64,000 bases of DNA. It comes from Pseudomonas syringae (GTDB lineage: Bacteria > Pseudomonadota > Gammaproteobacteria > Pseudomonadales > Pseudomonadaceae). Within the stretch, counting starts at the first letter, position 1; each line of letters opens with the position of its first letter. This document shows positions 29,601 to 36,143 of this stretch, one piece after another. The notes under the pieces are model-generated. The model had not been told where the DNA came from, ran no database searches, and worked only from the letters and a program-made list of their open reading frames with translations. A program made the translations under genes and the position numbers. The stretch spans positions 31,007-95,006 of the forward strand of contig NZ_LGSI01000003.1 in the NCBI RefSeq assembly GCF_001698815.1, read 5' to 3'.

Positions 29601-30638
29601 ATGCGCGACAAAGGTCGCACGGTCTATCAGGTGGCCATCGCCGACAGCGCCGAAATCAAGCGCGGCACTTACGTGATGCCAACCCTCATCGAGCTGGAAA
29701 GCTTCGACGAACTGCAACGGGAAATCTTCGGCCCGGTGCTGCACGTGGTGCGCTACAAACGTAAAGAGCTGGATCAACTGATCGGCCAGATCAACGCTTC
29801 CGGCTACGGCCTGACCCTCGGCGTGCACACCCGCATCGACGAGACGATCGCCAAGGTCATCGACAACGTCAACGCCGGTAACGTCTACGTCAACCGCAAC
29901 ATCGTGGGTGCCGTGGTCGGCGTGCAGCCATTTGGCGGCGAAGGCTTGTCCGGCACCGGTCCGAAAGCCGGCGGGCCGCTGTATCTGTATCGCCTGCTGT
30001 CGACGCGCCCGGTGGATGCCATCGAGCAATCCTTCTTGCGCGGCGATGCCCTGACGGCTCCAGACACGCGGATGCGCGAAACCCTGAGCAAGCCGCTGCA
30101 AGCCTTGAAAGCCTGGGCTGCCAGCACTCAGCAGCCGGAACTGGACGCGCTGTGCAGCCAGTTTGCCGAACAATCGCAAAGCGGCATCACCCGCCTGCTG
30201 AGCGGCCCGACCGGCGAGCGCAACAGCTACAGCATCCTGCCTCGGGAACACGTGCTGTGCCTGGCGGACGTCGAAAGCGATTTGCTGACCCAACTGGCTG
30301 CGGTTCTTGCAGTGGGCAGCACAGCGATCTGGCCGGACAACGAGCTGAGCAAAACCCTGCGCACTCGCCTGCCCAAAGACGTGCAAGCGCGGATCAAGCT
30401 GGTTGCCGACTGGACCAAGGACGACGTGATCATCGACGCCGTTCTGCACCACGGCGATTCCGATCAACTGCGCTCGGTTTGCCAGCAAGTGGCGCAACGC
30501 GGCGGCGCCATTGTCGGCGTCAACGGCCTGTCACACGGCGAAACCAACGTGGCACTGGAGCGTCTGGTAATCGAACGCGCATTGAGCGTCAACACCGCTG
30601 CGGCGGGTGGCAATGCGAGCTTGATGACGATCGGGTAA
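26685..30638 (+). CDS. putA: Trifunctional PutA: repressor, proline dehydrogenase and P5C dehydrogenase
   Basis: This 1317-residue protein oxidises proline to glutamate in two steps and represses its own genes. Residues 1-47 form a ribbon-helix-helix DNA-binding domain (TTTLGVKLDDPTRERLKAAA). The FAD-binding proline dehydrogenase barrel follows (about 80-570; RLVKGAYWDSEIKRAQ, QFATHNAHT). The aldehyde dehydrogenase spans about 640-1110 (SPWNFPLAIF; ETGGQNAMIVD; catalytic Cys in SAGQRCSALR). A C-terminal region (about 1120-1317) is typical of long PutAs. The start follows GAGGA by 8 bases. Divergent putP and the GTTGCAC sites support autoregulation. Confidence 0.96.
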   Translation: MATTTLGVKLDDPTRERLKAAAHSIDRTPHWLIKQAIFNYLEKLEGGATLSELNGLISKDGDDHGELPVDAVHQCFLEFAESILPQSVLRAAITSAYRRPEQEVVPMLIEQARLPVSMAEATNKLAASIAEKLRNQKSAGGRAGIVQGLLQEFSLSSQEGVALMCLAEALLRIPDKGTRDALIRDKISTGNWHPHLGNSPSLFVNAATWGLLLTGKLVATHNETGLTSSLSRIIGKSGEPMIRKGVDMAMRLMGEQFVTGETIAEALANASKFEAKGFRYSYDMLGEAALTEHDAQKYLASYEQAIHSIGKASHGRGIYEGPGISIKLSALHPRYSRAQYERVMEELYPRLLSLTLLAKQYDIGLNIDAEEADRLELSLDLLERLCFEPQLTGWNGIGFVIQAYQKRCPYVIDYVIDLARRSRHRLMIRLVKGAYWDSEIKRAQVEGLEGYPVYTRKVYTDVSYIACARKLLSVPEVIYPQFATHNAHTLSAIYHIAGQNYYPGQYEFQCLHGMGEPLYEQVVGKVADGKLNRPCRVYAPVGTHETLLAYLVRRLLENGANTSFVNRIADQSISIQELVADPVNQIEKMATQEGGFGLPHPRIPLPRDLYGAERANSSGIDLANEHRLGSLSSALLATAHNDWKAGPMLGSPASEGAAAPVLNPSDLRDVVGHVQEASLEDVDSALQCALNAGPIWQATPPAERAAILERAADLMEAEIQPLMGLLAREAGKTFANAIAEVREAVDFLRYYAVQARNDFTNDAHRPLGPVVCISPWNFPLAIFSGQVAAALAAGNPVLAKPAEQTPLVAAQAVRILLEAGIPEGVVQLLPGRGETVGARLVGDDRVKGVMFTGSTEVARLLQRNVAGRLDSQGRPIPLIAETGGQNAMIVDSSALTEQVVIDVVSSAFDSAGQRCSALRVLCLQEDSADRVIEMLKGAMAECRLGNPERLSVDIGPVIDAEAKAGIEKHIQAMRDKGRTVYQVAIADSAEIKRGTYVMPTLIELESFDELQREIFGPVLHVVRYKRKELDQLIGQINASGYGLTLGVHTRIDETIAKVIDNVNAGNVYVNRNIVGAVVGVQPFGGEGLSGTGPKAGGPLYLYRLLSTRPVDAIEQSFLRGDALTAPDTRMRETLSKPLQALKAWAASTQQPELDALCSQFAEQSQSGITRLLSGPTGERNSYSILPREHVLCLADVESDLLTQLAAVLAVGSTAIWPDNELSKTLRTRLPKDVQARIKLVADWTKDDVIIDAVLHHGDSDQLRSVCQQVAQRGGAIVGVNGLSHGETNVALERLVIERALSVNTAAAGGNASLMTIG

Positions 30639-30753
30639 ATCGTTTGGACCACCCTGCGACCGAACGCAAATCCGTTGGCAAGCCTCCAACAAAACCGCGT
30701 CGGCGCAGGCAATGAAGGTGGGTCAGGTGGATTGAGGTGGGCGGGGCTGGCTT

Positions 30754-30818
30754 CTCGGGGACAAGTCCCCTCCTACCGGTTTTGCATCGGCCCGGTAGGA
30801 CCGGACTTGTCCGGGAAG
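30754..30818. repeat. REP pair, GGGGACAAGTCCCC type, downstream of putA
   Basis: CGGGGACAAGTCCCCTCCTACCG faces GGTAGGACCGGACTTGTCCGGGAAG. The two arms have different stems (GGGGACTTGTCCCC and CCGGACTTGTCCGG), a composite of two subfamilies. Confidence 0.83.
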
Positions 30819-30856
30819 AACGATAACGCGGTAGGTCTAGCCCACCGAGGCGTCGG

Positions 30857-30884
30857 GTTCGCGGGCAAGCCTCGCTCCAACGGG
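30857..30884 (-). repeat. Single REP unit, TTCGCGGGCAAGCCTCGCTCCAAC type
   Basis: One unit of the GAGGCTTGCCCGC family lies here without a partner, close to the preceding REP pair. Confidence 0.82.
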
Positions 30885-31051
30885 ATGCTAACTCATGAAG
30901 CCGGTTACTTCAGCTCACAAAACACCCCTTCCTACACCGCCCTGCCGGTGCCTTTTCCCTTTCTTCTGCGTGAACTTTCCGAGAGAATCCTGACCGCTTG
31001 CGCCGGGGATTTTGAGGCTCTAGGCTGCGTCGGTCGCTGAACATCAGTGAT

Positions 31052-31234
31052 CGGGTTTAGCAGCCTGTCCAATATCCAAGGCTCGCAAGTGCCGCTATAT
31101 GGCGGCTTTGCGCGGGGCACTTTCGAGTGCGCTGGGTTTGCCTTGGATACCTGGTCTGCTAACCCGCGTACAAGCCGCCACCTTTATTCGGTTAGCAGCG
31201 AATATCCGGTGGCTCCGCCAAATCCAAGGAGCCA
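31052..31234 (+). ncRNA. Candidate structured cis-regulatory leader RNA
   Basis: The 5' arm CGGGTTTAGCAG (31052-31063) plus TATCCAAGGC (31073-31082) pairs with GCCTTGGATA (31140-31149) plus CTGCTAACCCG (31156-31166). Inside are two hairpins: GCCGC/GCGGC (31091-31106) and GCACT-TTCG-AGTGC (31117-31130). A second copy of the 5' arm elements, GGTTAGCAG (31190-31198) and ATCCAAGG (31222-31229), lies at the ribosome binding site and could pair with the same 3' arm. TGGCTCC (31210-31216) also pairs with GGAGCCA (31228-31234), hiding the ribosome binding site. I do not know a named family that this belongs to. Confidence 0.62.
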
Positions 31235-31238
31235 AAAA

Positions 31239-31442
31239 ATGATCAAAGCAACATCCGAAACATCACTCGAACAATCCCTGCTCCACATCAGCGACCTGCT
31301 GCGCTGCGCCGCTGCAACCGCCTATGAAAGCGGCGACAGCCTCAACGGCCCGAAACGCGACCTGGCCTTCTCGGCCGTGCACCTGATTGAAATGGCCAGA
31401 ACGGAGCTGGATCGGTCGTTGATGAGCGTCGAGACTCGCTGA
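31239..31442 (+). CDS. Small DUF3077-like protein
   Basis: This 67-residue protein (MIKATSETSLEQSLLHISDL...) has the pattern of small Pseudomonas DUF3077-like proteins: a helical SLLHISDLLRCAAATAYESG segment followed by AFSAVHLIEMARTELDRSL. Function is unknown. The ATG at 31239 has a strong AAGGAG 7 bases upstream, whereas an in-frame upstream extension reads through the structured leader and is rejected. The leader makes translational control likely. REP pairs flank the locus on both sides. Confidence 0.7.
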   Translation: MIKATSETSLEQSLLHISDLLRCAAATAYESGDSLNGPKRDLAFSAVHLIEMARTELDRSLMSVETR

Positions 31443-31451
31443 AAATGCGAT

Positions 31452-31544
31452 CCGTAGGACCGGCTTCAGCCGGGAGGGCGGTATTTCTGACGATGCAAAC
31501 GCGCTGAGTTGCCTACCCCCTCCCGGCTAAAGCCGGTCCTACGG
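31452..31544. repeat. Inverted REP pair after the DUF3077-like gene
   Basis: CCGTAGGACCGGCTTCAGCC (from 31452) with its GGGAGG tail faces CTCCCGGCTAAAGCCGG (to 31543). The core differs between arms (TTCA versus TAAA). Confidence 0.85.
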
Positions 31545-31649
31545 GGGCCCGGTTAAAACCTTTCCCCCACCATCACCCAAATCAATCTTCCTGTTCACCC
31601 CTGCCCTTCAAACCTAGACTCGACGCATTCCCACAAAAGGTTTGTCGCC

Positions 31650-33452
31650 ATGTCCGAGACGCTGCTCTGTTCGCGCAATCTGGCTTTCGAGCTGTATGAA
31701 GTGCTCGATGCCGAAGCCTTGATCCGTCGTGAGCGGTTTGCCGAGCACACGCGTGAGACGTTCGATGCGGCCATTGGCACGGCGCGGACGATTGCCGAGA
31801 AGTATTTCGCGCCGCACAACCGCAAGGCGGATGAAAACGAGCCGCGCTATGAACAGGGCGAGGCGGTGCTGATTCCCGAGGTCAAGCCAGCCGTCGATGC
31901 GTTTCTCGATGCCGGGTTTCTCAATGCGACGCGCAGTTTCGAGGCGGGCGGCATGCAGTTGCCGACGCTGCTGTCTCAAGCCTGCTTTGCGCATTTTCAG
32001 GCAGCGAATGCGGGCTCGACGGCGTATCCGTTCCTGACCATGGGCGCGGCCAACCTCATCGAAAGCTTTGGCAGCGAAGCGCAGAAACAACGCTTCCTGC
32101 AGCCAATGATCGAAGGGCGGTTCTTCGGCACCATGGCGCTGACCGAACCTCACGCCGGGTCGTCGCTGTCGGACATCCGCACCCGCGCCGAGCCTGCCGA
32201 AGACGGCACGTATCGCCTGCGCGGCAACAAGATTTTCATCTCCGGCGGCGATCACGGTCTGTCGGAGAACATCGTTCACATGGTGCTGGCCAAGCTGCCG
32301 GATGCGCCCGCCGGGGTGAAGGGTATTTCACTGTTCATCGTGCCCAAGTTTCTGGTCAACGACGACGGCAGCCTTGGCCCGCACAACGATGTGCTGCTGG
32401 CCGGGCTGTTTCACAAGATGGGCTGGCGCGGCACCACGTCCACGGCGCTCAATTTTGGCGATAACGGCGCGTGCGTCGGTTACCTGGTGGGCAAGCCGCA
32501 TCAGGGCTTGAGCTATATGTTCCAGATGATGAACGAAGCGCGCATCGGTGTCGGCATGGGTGCGGTGATGCTCGGCTATGCGGGTTATCTGTATTCGCTG
32601 GATTACGCCCGGCAACGCCCGCAAGGTCGCCTGCCGGACAACAAAAGCCCGGACAGCGCGCCGGTGGCGATCATTGAGCATGCCGATGTGCGGCGCATGT
32701 TGCTGACCCAGAAAGCGTACGTCGAAGGCGCGTTCGATCTGGGTTTGTATGCCGCGCGCTTGTTTGATGACACCACCACCGGCGAAACCGAGGAGGCCCG
32801 CCAGCACGCACAGGAACTGCTCGACCTGTTGACGCCCATCGTCAAATCCTGGCCTTCGGAGTTCTGCCTGAAGGCCAACGAGCTGGCGATCCAGATTCTC
32901 GGCGGTCATGGCTACACCCGCGAATACCCGGTGGAACAGTATTACCGCGACAACCGTTTAAACCCGATCCATGAAGGCACACACGGCATTCAGTCCCTGG
33001 ATTTGCTCGGCCGCAAGCTGGCGCAAAACGGTGGTGCCGGTCTCAAGCAGTTGATCCGGCTGATTGCCGAGACCTGTGAGCGAGCCAAATCCCACGAAAG
33101 CCTGAACCTCCTGCGCGCACCGCTGGAGCAACTGGTGACCCGTCTGCAAACGGTGACACTGGGTTTGCTGAGCGATCTGGCCCAAGGCAAGGTCACTTCG
33201 GCGCTGGCGAATTCGGCGCTGTACCTGAAAGCGTTCGGCCATGCGGTGATTGGCTGGCGCTGGCTGGAGCAAGCCGTCCACGCCGAGCAGGGTTTGGCAT
33301 CAGGCAACCCAGCGGATGTGGAGTTCTATCGAGGCAAGCTACAGGCCGCCCGGTATTTCCTGACCTGGGAAGTACCGGGTTGCCATCACGAACTGGCGCT
33401 TCTCGAAGCCCGTGATGACACGTGCCTGGCGATGCAGGATGAATGGTTCTAG
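31650..33452 (+). CDS. Acyl-CoA dehydrogenase, 600-residue type
   Basis: This 600-residue flavoprotein has the ACAD fold: N-terminal helices, the middle-domain signature MALTEPHAGSSLSDIRTRA (about residues 162-180) and KIFISGG, and the catalytic-Glu region NPIHEGTHGIQSLDLLGRK (about 437-455). The C-terminal extension of about 130 residues is typical of the large ACAD group with a broad-range C-terminal domain. Substrate chain length cannot be read. The stop overlaps the end of the convergent toxin-like gene by 4 bases. Confidence 0.86.
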   Translation: MSETLLCSRNLAFELYEVLDAEALIRRERFAEHTRETFDAAIGTARTIAEKYFAPHNRKADENEPRYEQGEAVLIPEVKPAVDAFLDAGFLNATRSFEAGGMQLPTLLSQACFAHFQAANAGSTAYPFLTMGAANLIESFGSEAQKQRFLQPMIEGRFFGTMALTEPHAGSSLSDIRTRAEPAEDGTYRLRGNKIFISGGDHGLSENIVHMVLAKLPDAPAGVKGISLFIVPKFLVNDDGSLGPHNDVLLAGLFHKMGWRGTTSTALNFGDNGACVGYLVGKPHQGLSYMFQMMNEARIGVGMGAVMLGYAGYLYSLDYARQRPQGRLPDNKSPDSAPVAIIEHADVRRMLLTQKAYVEGAFDLGLYAARLFDDTTTGETEEARQHAQELLDLLTPIVKSWPSEFCLKANELAIQILGGHGYTREYPVEQYYRDNRLNPIHEGTHGIQSLDLLGRKLAQNGGAGLKQLIRLIAETCERAKSHESLNLLRAPLEQLVTRLQTVTLGLLSDLAQGKVTSALANSALYLKAFGHAVIGWRWLEQAVHAEQGLASGNPADVEFYRGKLQAARYFLTWEVPGCHHELALLEARDDTCLAMQDEWF

Positions 33453-36052
33453 ACGCTCAGCCCTCGCAGGTTCACAGGGAAAAAACGGTCGACCAGCTTC
33501 CTGCCTTCCTCGCCCAGTTTTGCGGCAAAGCGTTCGCGACTGAAGGGCTCGCCGGTGCGCAGGTCATAAAGCCTGTGCCAGGCTTTGGGCTCGGGAATCT
33601 CGGTTAGGCGCACCTTGACGAACTTGTAGTTGAGGCCCGACACCTCCTGAATGCCATCAATCAGGAAATAGCGGCCGGGCATGAAAATCGATTCGACTTC
33701 ATCAGGCTCGTTGGAAAAAACCGCAACCGGCGTCGCCCCCAGGTAATGCCTGGCGGGCAATTCGAAAACCACGGAGGAGTCGTCGAACCCCGCCGAAGCC
33801 CCAAGGGTCGCGTAACCTGCCGAATGATGACCGGCCTGGCTGCTGCAAAAGGCACGGGCGATATACGGATTTTCACTGAACGAGGCGATATCGGTGCTGA
33901 CCAGCACGTCCCCGGCCTTGATCTGTCCGTTGCGAAAGAAACGCCCCGAAGTGCCACGCATATCGCTGCCGCCGCGATACAACGTGACGCTGTTATCCAA
34001 CCCGATTGCCTGCAGGTCATCCGCCAGTTCGTCGATAAGGTCAATCTGGCTCAGAGCCCCGGCAACTCCGGTGCGCAAATACTGGTTGAAGCTCGAATCC
34101 CGGGTCGTATACAGCTCTATACGCCCGCCGACATAGCTGCCGTCAGCCTTTTTGAACACATGATGAACATCTCCCCACTCGTCGATGACGAACCCTGTGC
34201 CTTGGGGGTCTTGCATCACCTGATCATCTGCGCCCAGCTCCGGCAGGTTCATGGCGACCTTCTGCCGGGCCAGGCCAATCTGTGACAGGCGTTCTTCTTC
34301 CTCAAGATTGAACGCCATGTGCACATCCCAGAAAGACGAGCGAACGGTCAGCAACGGGCTGGGTGTCAGCTCATTGCGTACATCGCTCTCGATCAGAGGC
34401 TGCGGGCGCGGGCCTGATTCGAGCGACTCCCATTCGCCCCTGGCATTCAAGCGCACAGCCCACCCAGTATCGCTCGCCGAAGGATCGGCAGGATCGGTCA
34501 GGGTCCAGGCATGAAGCTCATCGTTGAAGACGACCCGATGCGGCATATCGTCGAGGCTGATCCAGGTTTCACCATTGGTCAGCATCTGGATGCCACGCAG
34601 GGTTGAGCCGGGACCTTCAGCCCCAGGCGACACAGGATGAAGCTCGACCATTGGAATGTATTCGGCGGAGGCTGGCGTGCCAGCAGGCAATCCGCCGCCG
34701 CCAGGCCCGGTCAAACCCGAACGTGCGGCCCTGATCAACCCCAGCAGAATCGGCAGGTTGAACACCACGAATATTGCATTGAAAACAGAGCCGATGAGCC
34801 CGGCCTTGCGCTGCCGGGCGTCGCGGCCATTGATCGCCTGATCAATATTGAGGCCGAGGTTGGCGATACCGGCGCCCACCAGCGTCAACGCCATCGGCCA
34901 ACCCAACGGACCCAGCGCACCGAACACATTGAGGAAGGCATTCAAATAGCCGATCCAGATCTGCTTGCGCAGACTGGCGTTGGAAGTCAGCAAGGTCTGC
35001 GCGTCGTCCTGCATTTGCTGTCGGGCGATCCCGCGTAAATAAGCGAATACATCCCCGCGAATGGCCACGTTCCGCTGATTGATCAGCGATTGCCCTGCGA
35101 CCCAAGGCGTGTTGACGATTTGCTCGGCCGTTCCGTCAAATGCCGCGCCCTGCAATTGCCGGCTTGCAGCGGAGCGAATGAACAACGCCGTGAACGCCGC
35201 CCTTGCCGAGACGTCGCCCAGCCGGCCTTGAACCCAGGCATACAGCGCCTGCTCGGAAGCAAACACATGAAAGGCCGTGGCCTCGCCCGGCAAATAGACA
35301 AACTGGCGCCCGGTGCCATCCACGATGCGGACGCTTTCCGGGCACACATAACCGCCGATATCAAAGGTATGCACGGTCAATCCTGAATCCGACGGCACAC
35401 CGGATTGCAGGGCTTCCAGCGTTATGACCGGTCGCAACTCACCAATGACGGCCTGGTGGATGACCTTGAATTGCTCGACGCTCAGGCCGCCTTTGCGTAA
35501 CTGCAGAGCGGCGGCGGCCAGAAACCCACTACGCGCCAGGGTCAGGAAGTTCTCACTGTGCAGCGTCCAGAAGCGCTCCATCCTGGCCGAGAACCTGGCG
35601 CTGAAATCCAGCGCCCAGAAGTCATCGAGAATCTGCCGGGGAAGCAAGGCAACTTCGTTTCGCTCGTCGAACGCCTCATGCCTGGGGCCGTCGGTGTAGA
35701 AACCGCCATACAGCTGCAATTCATCGGAGACGATCTGATCCTGCACGTTGAACCGGTGCAGCATCAACTCGACAAAGGTCATCGACTCAATGGGCGGCCC
35801 AAGGTGTCGCCAGCCGGTGAACGTGGCCAGGCTGGTGGCCGCGCTGGAAAAGCGATGCCAATAGATGCGATCCGGATCAAGCCATTTGCCGGTGTGCCTG
35901 AATAACAACTGTCGGGCTTCGGCATAGGCCAGGCCGTGAATATCCGGGTAATCCTTGATGAAGTCGCGGGCGATTTTCTTGAGTTTATCCTGGTCAGTGG
36001 CGTAACGATTGGCAATGGTGCCCTGACGAAAACTCTGGTTGGGTGTCTGCAT
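33449..36052 (-). CDS. Large toxin-like protein with C-terminal ADP-ribosyltransferase motifs (copy 1)
   Basis: This 867-residue protein has an N-terminal region I associate with Pseudomonas dermonecrotic-toxin-domain proteins (LKKIARDFIKDYPDIHGLAY...), then a hydrophobic segment near residues 385-445 (PMALTLVGAGIANLGLN; FNAIFVVFNLPILLGLI) that could insert in membranes. The last 180 residues show an R-S-E transferase pattern: Arg693 (LYRGG), Ser719-Thr720 (VSTDIASFSENP) and an ExE pair Glu785/Glu787 (EVESIFMPG). The ExE pair suggests arginine as acceptor, by family analogy. No signal peptide is seen. The ATG at 36052 has AGGAAA upstream. The next gene is a full-length paralogue. Confidence 0.75.
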   Translation of the reverse strand: MQTPNQSFRQGTIANRYATDQDKLKKIARDFIKDYPDIHGLAYAEARQLLFRHTGKWLDPDRIYWHRFSSAATSLATFTGWRHLGPPIESMTFVELMLHRFNVQDQIVSDELQLYGGFYTDGPRHEAFDERNEVALLPRQILDDFWALDFSARFSARMERFWTLHSENFLTLARSGFLAAAALQLRKGGLSVEQFKVIHQAVIGELRPVITLEALQSGVPSDSGLTVHTFDIGGYVCPESVRIVDGTGRQFVYLPGEATAFHVFASEQALYAWVQGRLGDVSARAAFTALFIRSAASRQLQGAAFDGTAEQIVNTPWVAGQSLINQRNVAIRGDVFAYLRGIARQQMQDDAQTLLTSNASLRKQIWIGYLNAFLNVFGALGPLGWPMALTLVGAGIANLGLNIDQAINGRDARQRKAGLIGSVFNAIFVVFNLPILLGLIRAARSGLTGPGGGGLPAGTPASAEYIPMVELHPVSPGAEGPGSTLRGIQMLTNGETWISLDDMPHRVVFNDELHAWTLTDPADPSASDTGWAVRLNARGEWESLESGPRPQPLIESDVRNELTPSPLLTVRSSFWDVHMAFNLEEEERLSQIGLARQKVAMNLPELGADDQVMQDPQGTGFVIDEWGDVHHVFKKADGSYVGGRIELYTTRDSSFNQYLRTGVAGALSQIDLIDELADDLQAIGLDNSVTLYRGGSDMRGTSGRFFRNGQIKAGDVLVSTDIASFSENPYIARAFCSSQAGHHSAGYATLGASAGFDDSSVVFELPARHYLGATPVAVFSNEPDEVESIFMPGRYFLIDGIQEVSGLNYKFVKVRLTEIPEPKAWHRLYDLRTGEPFSRERFAAKLGEEGRKLVDRFFPVNLRGLSV

Positions 36053-36143
36053 GACTTTCCTGTCCTGATGGGAAAGCCATGCACGTGAGCAGGTCTGAAA
36101 TAACCGCAGGGGCTAGTTATTTATCGGTGTCCAGCAGCGGGCT

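Noticed and set aside
30639..31046. A gene between putA and the structured leader
   Set aside because: Frames here consist largely of translated REP units and lack start signals.
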